From: Cryptomeria japonica
Taxonomy: Eukaryota > Streptophyta > Pinopsida > Cupressales > Cupressaceae
Length of the DNA: 64,000 nucleotides
Assembly (NCBI RefSeq): GCF_030272615.1
Contig: NC_081413.1
Span: 187,020,669-187,084,668 of the forward strand
Reading direction: 5' to 3'
Both the position numbers and the translations under genes were made by a program. The notes beneath the pieces are model-generated. The model was not told the origin of the DNA, ran no database searches, and was given only the letters and a program-made list of their open reading frames with translations. Each line of letters starts with the position of its first letter. Position 1 is the stretch's first letter. Below are positions 10,729 to 21,880 of this stretch, in pieces.

Positions 10729-11515
10729 TGTCATGCCCAACTTTTCGGCACAAAAACGGAACAAATTTTTTTTTTTTGACATCATGAACTCACAACATAT
10801 ACTACAATTATAATAACTTGATTAGAGATTTGACTTATCGAGGGTGAAAATAAAATTGTTTACTAAGGTTGGGTTAATTAACCAACTCGAACGAGCGACT
10901 TAATTTGGTGGGGATTAATCAATGTCACAGATTAGTTAGCTAGCTCAATTACCTTAACTAAGTTGTCGTAATTTGAAACGAGGGATAAATGGATATCTTG
11001 ACGTATTAATTCATCCCCAATCATATAATGATAATGTTATTAATTAATTGATGCACACGCAAATTTACTATTTATATCCCACCGATATCGTTTAAATTCT
11101 TATAACACCATTTCCCACTAAAACCGATATTAGGCTAAAGCCAATTCTAATTTTCCTAACCTCTTAATTTTGGTGATTTAATTATTTCGGCCAAATCGGT
11201 CACAAGGCTTATGGGTCATAAAATTAATTTACAATTTCACCTTTTTAAATTTTTCCCCATTTACAATATAACCTAACGCCCAATGAGTTGAGGAAACTCT
11301 ATTGGTTAATTAAATAAATTAATCGATTTAATGTATGGTGCGTCCAACTATAATAGCTCCTCATGTTTTAACCCCTTTAATTTTACTATATTAAAAATTT
11401 AATCCCCTAAGGAATAAAAATTCATATAATAATTCAATCATTAATTTAACCCCAAATATATATTCAAATCAAATTTTAAAATTCCAAATTAAATTTCCCA
11501 TCCCTAATTAAAACT

Positions 11516-11551
11516 GGGATTTTATATATATATATATATATATAAAATCCC
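11516..11551. repeat. 36-bp perfect AT-core palindrome
   Basis: GGGATTTTA, an AT alternation, then TAAAATCCC. Self-complementary over its whole length. A shorter related run follows at 11588-11620. Confidence 0.9.
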
Positions 11552-11700
11552 TAAAATGCTAACCCTAATAAAAAACTACATTTTAATGCTCCCATATATA
11601 TATATATATAAAATTCCCAAAATGCTAATCCTAACCTGAAACTGGGTTAGGGTTGCATTTCTATATATCTCCACTTGTTTTATTTTCTTCTTATTTTATG

Positions 11701-11723
11701 CCCTAACCCGAAATGGGTTAGGG
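11701..11723. repeat. Telobox hairpin
   Basis: CCCTAACCC, a 5-base loop, then GGGTTAGGG: perfect 9-bp arms. A weaker one (CCTAACC...GGTTAGG) is at about 11630-11652. The arms contain the plant telobox core AAACCCTAA in its variant form. Confidence 0.85.
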
Positions 11724-11831
11724 TTTATTAGAAACCCCTTTTTTTTTAATTTGTTTTGGAGTGTTTGCAGGTACGACAGAGGGTTCGAAGAGGGGAGAAA
11801 GGAGGGTTTGGCGCAGGGTTCCCCTGGGCAC

Positions 11832-12014
11832 CGCTGTGTGTACACACAGTGGCGGCAGCGCCGCTCACTGTGTGCACACACAGTGGCGGACGGTGTAACC
11901 CGCCACCCACTGTGTATACACACAGTGGCGGGCGCCGCCCGCTCCACTGTGTTTGCACACAGTGCGGTGCCCTTCGGCACTGCCGTGTGCCGTCCACTGT
12001 GTTAACACACAGTG
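11832..12014. repeat. Cluster of five palindromes with conserved arms
   Basis: Five 20-bp units at 11832, 11866, 11908, 11945 and 11995. Each is CACTGTGT (CGCTGTGT in the first), four variable bases, then ACACAGTG. The middle bases are GTAC, GCAC, ATAC, TTGC and TAAC. Spacers of 14-30 bp are very GC-rich and some are dyads themselves (GTGCC-CTTC-GGCAC at 11968-11981). The surrounding 4 kb is AT-rich. No function is known to me. Confidence 0.93.
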
Positions 12015-12118
12015 GCTCGGCTTGGTACCCGCGATTTCCCAATAAGTTTTTTTTTGGAAATATTTTAATATTTTGCTCTATTTTTTTTAAAAGAACTTTT
12101 AAGTATGTGAATATAAAG

Positions 12119-12135
12119 ATATGTATATATATATT

Positions 12136-12234
<99 letters not shown>

Positions 12235-12239
12235 ATATA
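12119..12239. repeat. (TATATA)n TTTATA microsatellite
   Basis: Alternating AT with TTT interruptions at fairly regular distance. Smaller related runs occur at 12323-12343 and 12474-12550. Isoleucine/tyrosine-rich ORFs here are artefacts of the repeat. Confidence 0.95.
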
Positions 12240-12550
12240 CCCATTATCATGTTCAGATTCTATACGAATATATTTTTTTTGTATCTCTGGAGTATGTTTT
12301 CGGATGTAGTGGTGGATATGTTTATATATATATATATATATATAAGATTAGGAAGTTTATTTGAAATTAATTTCAACACAGCAGCATGCAATGCTCTATA
12401 TATTTTGTAACAGGGATACACAAATTCAGAATATATCTCTTTTTGTTATTGCAGGGGTATGCACATATAGCAGTTTATATATATATATATATATTTATAT
12501 ATATAGGTATATATTTTTCAATATATATACTTATATATTTATAGATATAT

Positions 12551-15184
12551 ATAATTGAATGTTAAAATAATAGGGCTGAAAACCCTTATATTGTTTTGAG
12601 ATTTTAACAATTAAACATTCTGTTCTTAGTCTTCTAACAGCATTAAGAATAGGTCTTATTTTTCTTCTTTTTAACAGTCATACATCATGCTCTCTACAGC
12701 AATGTAAAATACTATTTTTTTTTTTTTACAGTCATAAAATAACAGAAATTTAAACTATGCAAGTAAATAATGAAATCTAATGCATTTCTTTTCCTTTTCA
12801 TTAATATTGCAGTAAATAAACAAGTTAACAGACCAGATTTAGATGTAGTCTACAACAACATAATAGACATCAAAATTTAAATAAAAAGTACATTGCTTTC
12901 AGAATAATAAGTTACAATAGCCCATATATAGAATGGGTGAATTATCTAATCAGTCTTCTCTCTCTTAATATTTATACAGAAAATAAAAGAAATCAACCTA
13001 AAACTCCTTTTTCACATATATTTATTTTGCAACAATTCATAAAGATTACATTTTCTTTTTGCTTTTCTGCATTTAAATAGAAAATCTGTATCTGAATAAC
13101 AATCTGCAACCAAGCAAATCTGCAACTCCTAGTCTTTTTCCCAAGCAACCTGCATGTAAAATTTTAGGACTGTGACCATGGGATGCTCACCTCCTAGCCT
13201 AGGCTTATCAGAAGCCACCCCCGAGCTTGGAGAATCAAGACCTAGACGGGGTTACAACCAAGCAATACAACAAGCAAACGGGAATAGAAATCAACACAAC
13301 AAACACATCCCTTCCCAAGTTGAAACTCCATCACAAAATGTGATGCCTTACTAGGGTGGAAGTGGACCAAGTACCCTAGGGGAGAAATCTGCTAAACAAA
13401 ACTTACAGCCAACTCATGGCACCCATGAATGTATAACCAGAACTCAACCTTGTTCCCTACACCCTTATGACCCCCAACAAGGCAAGCATGCCATATTTGC
13501 TCCCCCTTATGACCCCCAAGTGTAATAACACAAAAGAAAACAGCAAGGGTCTCATGGACAGACCCTTGAGATCACTCTCAAAATGAGAGCCTCTCACCCT
13601 AAGGGCTGTCAAGCTCCTTCCACCCCCAAGACTAATCTTTCCTCCCAAGGAAAGGATGGTCTTGAACACTCCCCAACACAACATTACATAAAACAGAAAT
13701 AAACAAGAACACATAAAATTTTTTCTTACAATACAACACAATAAAGAGTTACAACAATTTCCATTCCAACATTCTATAACATTTTTATATTTACATGAGA
13801 AAGTAAAAATAACACCAACCTTGACCTGCCAAAGGAAATCTAAGAGAAAGCTTGATGAAGAGTTGCCCAATCCACTAATTCTTTTCTGCAATTTCTTAGC
13901 CCCCAAATCTGCTATCCTAAAACTGGTCTTCCTCCAAAATTTTCCAAAAAAATCTCCAAGGATGGAGAGTGGGTGATTAGCTCACTAAGCTTCCATTCTT
14001 AGCCTAAGAAGGCCTCTCTCACTCCTTCCAACCTCTTGGATAGAGTGAGGGATCCCCCATTGGATTGGTCTTCCCTAGGTCTTACACACTCCCTAACCTA
14101 GGTGTCTAGAGAAGGGAAAATGGAATGGGGAAGAGGGATTACTCCCTTCAAGAAGGTTCTCCTACCAAGGAGGGCACTCCTATAGATGGAATTCGTCCAT
14201 CTTGGGAAAACCACTTTTTTGGGTGGTTAAACAAGTCCTAAGGGAAAGACACATGGCCAATTTTGGCCTTCACCCATAGGTACCCCATGAGGCCTAATAG
14301 AAAAGCTCTAAAATTGACTCTAGGAGTTGATTTGACCCTCAGAAAGTCCACCTGAAGTTAACCTACGGGTCAACTCTGAGTTGACCTTTCTTGTGGCTCA
14401 CTAACCTAGATTTCTTGTTTCCTTCAAGGATAATTAGGAGATATAACAATTAACAAAAATAAAACTTTCCAAAAAGGTGACAAGACAATTTGCCAACACA
14501 ACATACTACATAGGTGTCAAGTGACACTACAACATAATTCCACATCACAATTACATACATGGCAATTGTCCCTAAAACAATTTAAACAATTCAATAAATA
14601 CAATTTACACTCATGCAACATTTTACATTTACGAATAAAATACAATACATACGGGGTGTTGTCTCTCCAAATAGACAACCCCTGGTTTTACTAACGCACA
14701 TAGGCCTAGGTTTGATTCTCCATAATATTTCCATGGTCACATGGATAATCTCCTGCACAACTCAATTTAAACATTAGTACTTCCCAATAGCCTCATATAA
14801 TATAAAATACGTAATCAGAATACAATACATCCACTTTGCAAAGACTTGTCATTATAAAATACGATTGTCACAAATCAAAGCAATTCATCATAATCCTCAA
14901 AATTTGATCCATCTACAAGATATGCAAACGTATTTCTAACATTATAACAAATCCTGAAATTCAGATAATAACATACATCATCACAATATTACCCTAATCT
15001 GGAATCATATAATATTCTATAATCCACAAGGCATAGAAATGGAGCATCCAATATATATCAATATTACCAAAAATCGTGGGATCGTAAAAAGTTCTATATC
15101 CATAGTGTGTCAAAACTAGCATCCAAAATAGTTCTAACATGAAAATAACTGAAGAGATAGGATAGGTCAGGGTAGGGCCTCACA
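12551..15184. other. Element E, featureless right part
   Basis: No protein motif, repeat pair or RNA gene seen in about 2.6 kb. It is A/C-rich on the plus strand with several short open frames that resemble nothing I know. Confidence 0.6.
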
Positions 15185-15688
15185 CTTCAGGAGAGGCTTG
15201 GTGAATATGTCTGCTAACTGCTCCTTACTGGAAACATGTTCCAATATCACCTCTTTGTTCTGAACCTTTTCCCTCAAAAAATGATACTTGAGTTCAAAGT
15301 GCTTGGTTCTAGCATGTAAAAATGGATTCTTGGAAATGTTAATTGCACTTGTATTGTCACAAAATATACTTACCGGTTTGGATACAGGAACTTTTAAGCC
15401 ATTCAATACATGCTTCATCCAAATAGTTTGGGTGCAGTTCATAAAAGCTGCAACATACTCTGCTTCTGCTGTAGACTAAGAGATACAACTCTGCTTTTTA
15501 CTCATCCATGAGACCAATCTACCTCCGAGAAATAATGCACCACCAGTTGTGCTCTTCCGATCATTCACATTACCAGCCCAATCAGCATCTGTGAACACTT
15601 TCAGGTTGAAATCATCATTGTATGGATACCATAATCCATAGTCAATAGTTCCCTTCATATATCTAAGAATCCGCTTAACTGCTACCAA
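15185..15688 (-). pseudogene. Copia D RNase H
   Basis: Motifs in order: FTDADWAGNVNDRKSTTGG, SWMSKKQSCIS, stop, STAEAEYVAAFMNC, FCDNTSAINISKN, HARTKHFELKYHFLREK, ADIFTKPL. All four RNase H acidic positions are present. One TAG at 15476-15478 stands where relatives have glutamine. The final codons are displaced to 10664-10728 by E. Confidence 0.93.
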
Positions 15689-15715
15689 GTGGGATTCTCT
15701 TGGGCTTTTCTGAAG

Positions 15716-17137
15716 CTAAGCGGTAATACCCACTGCATGTGAAATGTCCAGTCTACTATGCACTACATAATGCAACTTACCAATCATTGATCGGTATTCC
15801 TTCTCATTTACCAATGCCGAGTCATCCTCTTTTGATAGTTTACAACTGGTCACCATTGGTTTACCAACCAGTTTGCTATCTTCCATGCCAAAGGTCTTCA
15901 ACACCTCTTTGACATACTTTGACTGAGTAATAAAGATTCCATCTTTCATTTGCTAAATCTATAGTCCAATGAAGAACTTAATCTCCTCTATGAGTGACAT
16001 CTCAAACTCTTTTTTCATCTCATCTGCAAAGTCATGACTCATCTTGTCATCTCCACCAAAGATTATGTCATCAACAAATACTTCACAGATCAGAATCTGA
16101 TCTTCTTCTGATTTCAAGTAGATATTTCTATCTTCACTTGTTCTTTCAAATCCAATCTTCACAAGATGGGTGTGCAAGCATTCATACCATGCTCTAGGTG
16201 CCCGCTTCAGTCCATACAAGGCTTTATGTAGCCTACACACCATGTCACTATCTTCTGATAGGGCAAACCCATCTGGTTGCTCTATATATACCTCTTCTTT
16301 AAGTATTCCATTCAGGAATGCAGATTTTACATCCATTTGGTATACCTTGAATCCTTTAAAAGTTGCATATGCAAGAAGCATACGAACTTTTTCCATTATT
16401 GCTACTGGAGCAAAGGTTTCTCCATAGTCTTCCCCTTCTTCTTGGGCATATCCTTTACACACTAGTCTAGCCTTGTTCCTTACCACTGTGCCATCCTCAT
16501 TCAGCTTATTTCTGAAGACCCATTTGGTTCCAATGACATTTTTATGCTCTGATCTGGGTACCAAAGACCATGTACCATTCTTCTCTATCTGGTCAAAATC
16601 TTCTTCCATTGCCTTGATCCAGTCTTCATCTTTATGTGCCTCTTTGAATGATTTAGGCTCAAATTCAAAGATCATACATGAGCTTTCTCTAGCCTTTCTT
16701 CTTGTAAGAATTCCTGCATCTTTGTCTCCTATGATTTTCTTTGGATCATGATGGAGTTTGACATACCTAGGTATATTCTTAACAGATTCCTCTTGCTTTT
16801 CTTCTTCATCCTCATCTTCATCAGCATCAGCATCCACCAGTGTAGGAGCACAATTATTGGTACTGGGCTGATTTGCAACCGGTTCCCAGAAGGTTACTAC
16901 CGATTCATCTCCTACATGCTCTCTACTAGTTTCCTCTAGTTTCTCAGAGTTTTCAACAACCCTAACATTGATGCTTTCAACAATTCTCTGAGTCCTATTG
17001 TTGAAACATTTGAGAGCTTTGCTCTTTGTGGAATACCCTAGGAATATTCCCTCATCGCATTTAGCATCAAACTTGTGATGATGTTCACTCCTCTTGATAT
17101 AACATTTACTACCAAACATTCTGAAGTAGCTTACCAC
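15716..17137 (-). pseudogene. Copia D integrase C-terminus and reverse transcriptase
   Basis: Two open pieces (17137-15959 and 15949-15716). The N-terminal part has the integrase tail FGSKCYIKR...[14 protein letters not shown], then an acidic linker. RT begins at [10 protein letters not shown] and has [52 protein letters not shown] and the catalytic FVDDIIF. After two TAG codons (15959 and 15953) the thumb reads KYVKEVLKTFGMEDSK...GKLHYVVHSRLDISHAVG. It copies element RNA into DNA. The stops preclude activity unless suppressed. Domains are otherwise complete for the family. Confidence 0.95.
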
Positions 17138-17152
17138 TGGTGTCTTACCAGT

Positions 17153-17764
17153 CTAGTACTCATAAGGAGTCTTATCCTTTCCTTTCTTGATGAGTACCTG
17201 GTTCATTATGTAGACTACAGTGCTCACCGCTTCTCTCCAAAAGGTGTGAGCAACCTTTCCTTGGATCAACATAGTTCTAGCCGCTTCAACCATAGTCTGG
17301 TTGTTCCTCTCTGCTAAGCCATTCTGCTGTGGAGTTTGGGGGGTAGACAGTTGCCTCTTGATGCCATTCTCTTCACAATATTTGTTGAATTCACTGGAAG
17401 TGAGTTCTCCTCCTTGATCAGTTCTAAGGCATTTGATTCTTCTACCACTTTCCTTCTCTACTAGTGCTCTGAAAGCTTTGAACTTTCCAAAGGCTTCAGA
17501 CTTGTCCTTCAGGAATGTGACCCACATCATTCTTGAGCAATCATATGTAAGAATCATAAAATACCTATCTCCCTGCACACTCCTAGTTTTCATAGGACCA
17601 CACAAATCAGTATGCACAAGATCAAGTAAATTGTTTGTAGTGAAAGATTTACCTTTAAAAGTCAAGGAAGACATTTTCCCCAGTTGACACTCTCTGCACA
17701 AAGGATTTTCCAATATGCTAAGCACCGACAATCCTCTAACTGCCTTGATCTTACTGGCCTTCAC
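17153..17764 (-). pseudogene. Copia D integrase core
   Basis: An open frame of 203 codons between two premature TAG stops (at 17807 upstream and 17153). It holds the gag-pre-integrase tail (CRECQLGKMSSLTF) and an integrase catalytic core with all three acidic residues: LVHTDLCGP, LRTDQGGEL and NGLAERNN. Upstream in the same frame, past the stop, is WHRRLCHIN, the histidine part of the zinc-binding HHCC domain. Inserts element DNA into the genome. Both bounding stops are TAG where a tryptophan is expected. Confidence 0.95.
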
Positions 17765-17857
17765 AATATTGTCAATGTTTATATGGCAGAGTCTCCTATG
17801 CCATATCTAGCTATCTTCAAACTTAGCCATAAGGCATGTCCTGACATTAGCATTTAG

Positions 17858-19216
17858 CTAAAATAGGTTACCTTTGGTCTGCATACTGATAGCCATTAGT
17901 TCACCACTCTTTCCTTTGATTTTGCACACTCCATTTTTGAATTCTAGAGTGAGTCCATTATTATTCAGTTGAGCAACACTCAAAAGGTTGTGCCTTAGAC
18001 CTTCTACCCAATACACATTGTCAGCACTGCTTCTTCCATTCAGAGAGATGGACCCTTTGCCTTTTACCATACATGGTGCATCATTACCAAAACAAACCAC
18101 ACCACCATCATACTCTTCCAGAGAAAGAAACTTACTCCGGTCACCAGTCATATAGTGAGAACAACCACTATCAATAATCCACTCATTGGAATTATCAAAG
18201 CAGGAGACAAGAGCCTTCTTGTCTGACACATCTTCCTTGACTGCCACAAACACAATATCCTCATTTTCTTCATCTTTTGATTCCTCATCAGTGACACCTT
18301 CATCAACTGCTACAAAATAGTTTCTCTGGTTCCCTCCTTTGAACTTCTTGAACTTTTCTGGTTTGTCCTTGCTATCACCATTAGGACAGTTTACAACAAT
18401 GTGTCCTATCTGGTTACAAGAGAAGCATTTCAAAGGAAGCTTACCTCTGTATTTACCGGTTCCCTTAGGAAGTCTCTTGGCAAAAAGAGCTTCAAATTCC
18501 ATCAAAATCTCCTCATCATCCATTTCTCTGCTTTGTCTTGGTTCACCACTGGTACTAGCTTCTTTTCCTTTTCTAGATGGTGCAGCAGATGCTCTAAAGG
18601 TTGATTCAGTCTTCTGAACACTGCCATCAAAACTATTTAGCTCATAGGTTGTCAACTTTGCAATGATGGAGTCTAGGGATACCTTAGTCTTGTCTATTGA
18701 CCTCAACTCTTGAATAGAAGCAACCCTTATTGCATAGACCAGTAATAAGGATCTCAAAACTTTGCTAACAACAGTGGAATCTTCCATTTTACCACCTGCA
18801 CTCTTGATATCTCCAACAATAGTTTTGATTCTTATTCCATATTGTTGAACATTCTCTCCTTCAACCATCCGCATGTCTTCAAACTTTCCTCTAAGGCTTT
18901 CTTCCTTAGCTTGTTTCACATGCTCATCATCACCATAGATATTCTCAAGAGTATCCCATACTTCTTTGGGATTTTCTTTATCCTGGACATCGATAAACTC
19001 AATATCAGATAAACTACTAATTAGGGCTTTCATGACTTGCCCATTCTCCCGAATCTTTCTCTTTTGGTCATCAGTGAGAGTACCGATAGGTATAACATAA
19101 ACATTCTCAACATAGCTCCAATATTGAGCACCCATGCTTATGATGTATATCATCATTCTGTCCTTCCATATTTTAAAGTTATCTTTGTTGAACTTTGGAC
19201 CTTCCCTCTTCATCAT
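17858..19216 (-). CDS. Copia D gag-protease
   Basis: An open frame of 452 codons, starting at MMKREGPKFNKDNF, 58 bases after the primer site, as usual for copia. Residues 1-200 are the gag structural domain (FKIWKDRMMIYI, KEVWDTLENIYG). A zinc knuckle CFSCNQIGHIVVNC is at residues 264-277, with all CCHC ligands. Aspartic protease follows with the catalytic WIIDSGCSHYM near residues 346-356. The frame ends at a TAG (17858) after KGNLF, where relatives read through to integrase. The product could still be an intact gag-protease, so L or other passengers might have used it when D was younger. Confidence 0.95.
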   Translation of the reverse strand: MMKREGPKFNKDNFKIWKDRMMIYIISMGAQYWSYVENVYVIPIGTLTDDQKRKIRENGQVMKALISSLSDIEFIDVQDKENPKEVWDTLENIYGDDEHVKQAKEESLRGKFEDMRMVEGENVQQYGIRIKTIVGDIKSAGGKMEDSTVVSKVLRSLLLVYAIRVASIQELRSIDKTKVSLDSIIAKLTTYELNSFDGSVQKTESTFRASAAPSRKGKEASTSGEPRQSREMDDEEILMEFEALFAKRLPKGTGKYRGKLPLKCFSCNQIGHIVVNCPNGDSKDKPEKFKKFKGGNQRNYFVAVDEGVTDEESKDEENEDIVFVAVKEDVSDKKALVSCFDNSNEWIIDSGCSHYMTGDRSKFLSLEEYDGGVVCFGNDAPCMVKGKGSISLNGRSSADNVYWVEGLRHNLLSVAQLNNNGLTLEFKNGVCKIKGKSGELMAISMQTKGNLF

Positions 19217-19273
19217 TACAATAGGATCTTTCCCTCAAGCAATTAAGCTTTCAACACAGAGGACTTGGAGGAT

Positions 19274-19285
19274 GCTCTAATACCA
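19274..19285 (-). promoter_or_regulatory. Primer binding site of copia D
   Basis: TGGTATTAGAGC on the minus strand, two bases after the LTR end. One C-to-T change from the usual methionine tRNA site. Confidence 0.9.
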
Positions 19286-19287
19286 AT

Positions 19288-20821
19288 TGATAATACAATG
19301 ATGAACAGTGAGTAACAAACTGGTACTGAGAGTGGGGGGGTGAATCAGTACAGATATAAAAACTTTTCCTGAACCGGTTTGACTGTAAGCAGTGAACTTG
19401 ACTGGCAACCACTAACACCGGTCATAAACCAAATTGCTACCAGTTAAAAATAATGAGATTGTGAAAGATACAAACTGGAAACACTTATCTTACCACACAA
19501 CCTACACCCTCATTTCCACATTATCCTTGTGCACAAACAGGTAATCTATCATAAAAAATATAATAACATGATAGATCAACATGATTCACCACTTGACAGA
19601 AAACAACAAAGCATCACATGAAAAGGACATCAAACATGACACACACATTTTTCACGTGGAAACCCAATTGGGAAAAACCACGGTGGGGATGAATACCCAC
19701 AAGCTGTGTTTGAACTCTTTAGAAGTCCGCTCTGTTAGGAGCCTTGTCCGGTTAAAGACTGTTACAATAGGTTCTATTAAGAACCGATCCTTTTAGGGAT
19801 CACCTAGTTAAGGGATGGCTAGAATATTTGGTTAAGGGTTAAACCCTGTTAGAGGTTACCTTGTTAGAGGATTTCATGAACCCAATGGCTTTGAGTCACC
19901 CTATTAAAGGATTTACAACAAGCTGGTTAAAGCTACCTTGTTAAGGGATTTTCCAACTGTTGAAGTGGTTAGAGATCAACAGGTATTACAATGATCTGGT
20001 AATATCACTTCAATGCCAATGCAAATCCGCTTTAGTTCCTTTCTTCTGCATACACAATCTGCAGGTATCAACCCTCTCATTTGGTCTGGCAAGTATCATG
20101 TATCTTTGCACTTAGATACACACACAATATTTGCCAACAAATTCAACATGAAACACAACATCGACCTTATAGGAAATAGATAGGTCGGTAACATAAACCC
20201 TAAACCCTAAATATTTACGTTGATAAATTCAGTCGGTTCAATCTTGACCATCGAACACTTTGCATTTGAATACAACCGTCTTTGAACAGATCTCAAGACA
20301 TTCTCATCGTTCATTCTTCACCGCTTCTTGGAGGTGATAACCCATCACACGTTCTCCACCATTTGCATGGACTTTGCACATTCCTGAGGTAGATAGGATC
20401 AATCTCCTTCATGTAGGATCCTTCACATGCACGAGGCTGATGTGGTAGCATGATCTGATCTCCATTACAATGCTAACTTATCACACAATGCCATCAGTTG
20501 AATCACATAGGCTCGAAACACTTCAACCGGAAACCCTGAAGCTTCAACCAGAAACCCTAAAGCTGAGACTATCAATCAGTAGTCATACCATATTAAACCT
20601 TGATAGAAAAAATTCCATATATTGGTTCACTTGGACAAACATACCGCTTCACCTTTTGCACATATACCGGTTCTCATCATTATACCGGTTCACTTTGCCA
20701 GTTGCTTAACTTCAATAAACCTATTCACTCTTCATCATATTACCGGTTCTCTCTTTCAGCATATTGACATCAATGACAACACAATTACATTAGGTCAACA
20801 TACTCTGCACATATGCCAACA
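19288..20821 (-). repeat. Copia D 5' LTR
   Basis: 1534 bp, same ends as the 3' LTR. Seven G before TGAATCAG (19334-19340), against nine in the partner. Contains two consecutive teloboxes (AAACCCTAAACCCTAA near 20192). Confidence 0.95.
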
Positions 20822-20826
20822 CTACC
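20822..20826. repeat. Target duplication of copia D, right copy
   Basis: CTACC, as at 8881-8885. Confidence 0.93.
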
Positions 20827-21618
20827 GATTTAAGGGATTTTGTTGCTGTAAACTATTAGGAAAACAACAGTGATAAGATCTTCAAATAACACCTTCTGTG
20901 TCTGATAAGATCCACTTCTGATCCTTAAAACATCAATAACACTTCATTACAGAACTTCCCTAATCATCGCACGATCACATTCACAGTATTTGCTCATGAA
21001 TTCTCTATTTGCACACATATATCGACTTTATACCTCATCACACTTTTTATAAACATTTACATTTAGTCCGCTACAACCTTGGAATAATTTCCCAGGTTCA
21101 ATGAATCTAGACAAACTTACATCGGGTGCTTTACATATGTCGGCCACCAACATAACAAATAAAAACTTGTGTCATGTTACCGATTTAAGTGACTAAATCA
21201 CTATCGGTTAAGTGTTCTACCAGTTTGTTTGTTTTGTAAATCAAATCTTGCTCATCTAGTTGAATCAGCCAATGCGGTTGTGAACATAGCTCCAAATACC
21301 TATCACAAACATCATTTTGAAACCACATCATCCAACTCTTCATGAATCCCCTGTACCAGTTGTCGGAATGCAACTTTGTCTCAGTTTATCGATTGAGATC
21401 CTAATTGTCGGTTCTCTGTAAAATAGTCTTTTGTACCAGTTAACCCTTATCGGTTGGCTTCTAAGACTTAGATGACTACAAAAAAATTGTTACCATCAAT
21501 GACAACATAAAAATTATTCATCAAACATGAATCTCAATCTCTCCATCACAACCACTAACTAATAATATACTAGTTGCATAACAACAATAGTCTTTATCGG
21601 TTAAGTCAAATGCCAAAA
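20827..21618 (-). repeat. L 3' LTR, part 2
   Basis: Aligns with 40729-41517 of the right LTR, starting in the same CGGTTTAAGGGATTTTG phrase. It ends TGCCAAAA where TGCCAACA is expected (one change). Confidence 0.9.
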
Positions 21619-21631
21619 ATCTCCCCCTTTG
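21619..21631 (-). promoter_or_regulatory. Polypurine tract of element L
   Basis: On the minus strand AAAGGGGGAGAT follows GCCATCAATGCC, exactly as in A, D and G. Confidence 0.88.
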
Positions 21632-21880
21632 GCATTGATGGCAACACTTAGGAAAATTTTTGTCAACTAAGTGTGCAAAACAAAAATTGACTATATGACA
21701 TATATTCCTCCTTAGCAATTGCATGCTATAACAAAATATACAATTACATACAAAATTTTGACTCAAACCTTACTCCACCTTTGACAACAATGCCAAAAGA
21801 AATAAAAATACATGTGATATCAAAATTTGCATAAGAGAATATATAAAGATATAAAAGTCATAAAGTCTTTACATAGGAAT
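21632..21880 (-). other. L 3' untranslated tail
   Basis: Non-coding. Contains TTGTTGTCAAAGGTGGAG, a mutated copy of the upstream PPT-like phrase of D and G. Confidence 0.65.

Larger units (their letters stand above)
10729..15184. mobile_element. Element E: 4.5-kb solo-LTR-like insertion in copia D
   Basis: Flanked by exact CTTCA duplications. It starts TGTCATGCCC and, read from the other end, TGTGAGGCCC, so it has TG...CA ends with 8 of 10 bases of inverted terminus. I see no internal LTR pair, primer site or protein motif in either strand. A solo LTR of a gypsy-type element with a very long LTR fits best; a small non-autonomous element is the alternative. The TATA-like CTATATATCT at 11661 followed by TTTGCAGGTACGACA at 11764-11778 hints at plus orientation. 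It is the most structured DNA in the window (palindromes 11516-12014). Confidence 0.75.
8886..20821 (-). mobile_element. Copia element D, complete with LTRs, nested in L
   Basis: Two LTRs of 1533 and 1534 bp, an exact 5-bp duplication, primer site, gag-protease-integrase-RT-RNase H in copia order, and a PPT. The length of 11,936 bp includes insertion E; without E and its duplication it is 7475 bp. The coding part has only seven in-frame stops and no frameshift that I can see, so D is relatively young. It landed inside the 3' LTR of L, so it is younger than L. Confidence 0.95.

Noticed and set aside
11640-11723. Interstitial telomere repeat
   Set aside because: Only isolated TTAGGGTT words in hairpins, not a tandem TTTAGGG array.
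11832-12014. CRISPR-like array
   Set aside because: Units are palindromes with variable centres and irregular short GC-rich spacers, in plant retrotransposon DNA with no cas genes.
11696-12364. Open frames on both strands with repeated Cys/His peptides (CVHTV, CTHSG)
   Set aside because: They are translations of the palindrome array; a palindrome gives similar peptides on both strands. Spacing does not fit a zinc finger.
12121-12558. Ile/Tyr-rich open frames
   Set aside because: Pure products of the AT microsatellite.
16170-18617. Plus-strand open frames across copia D pol
   Set aside because: Shadows of the minus-strand integrase, RT and gag frames.
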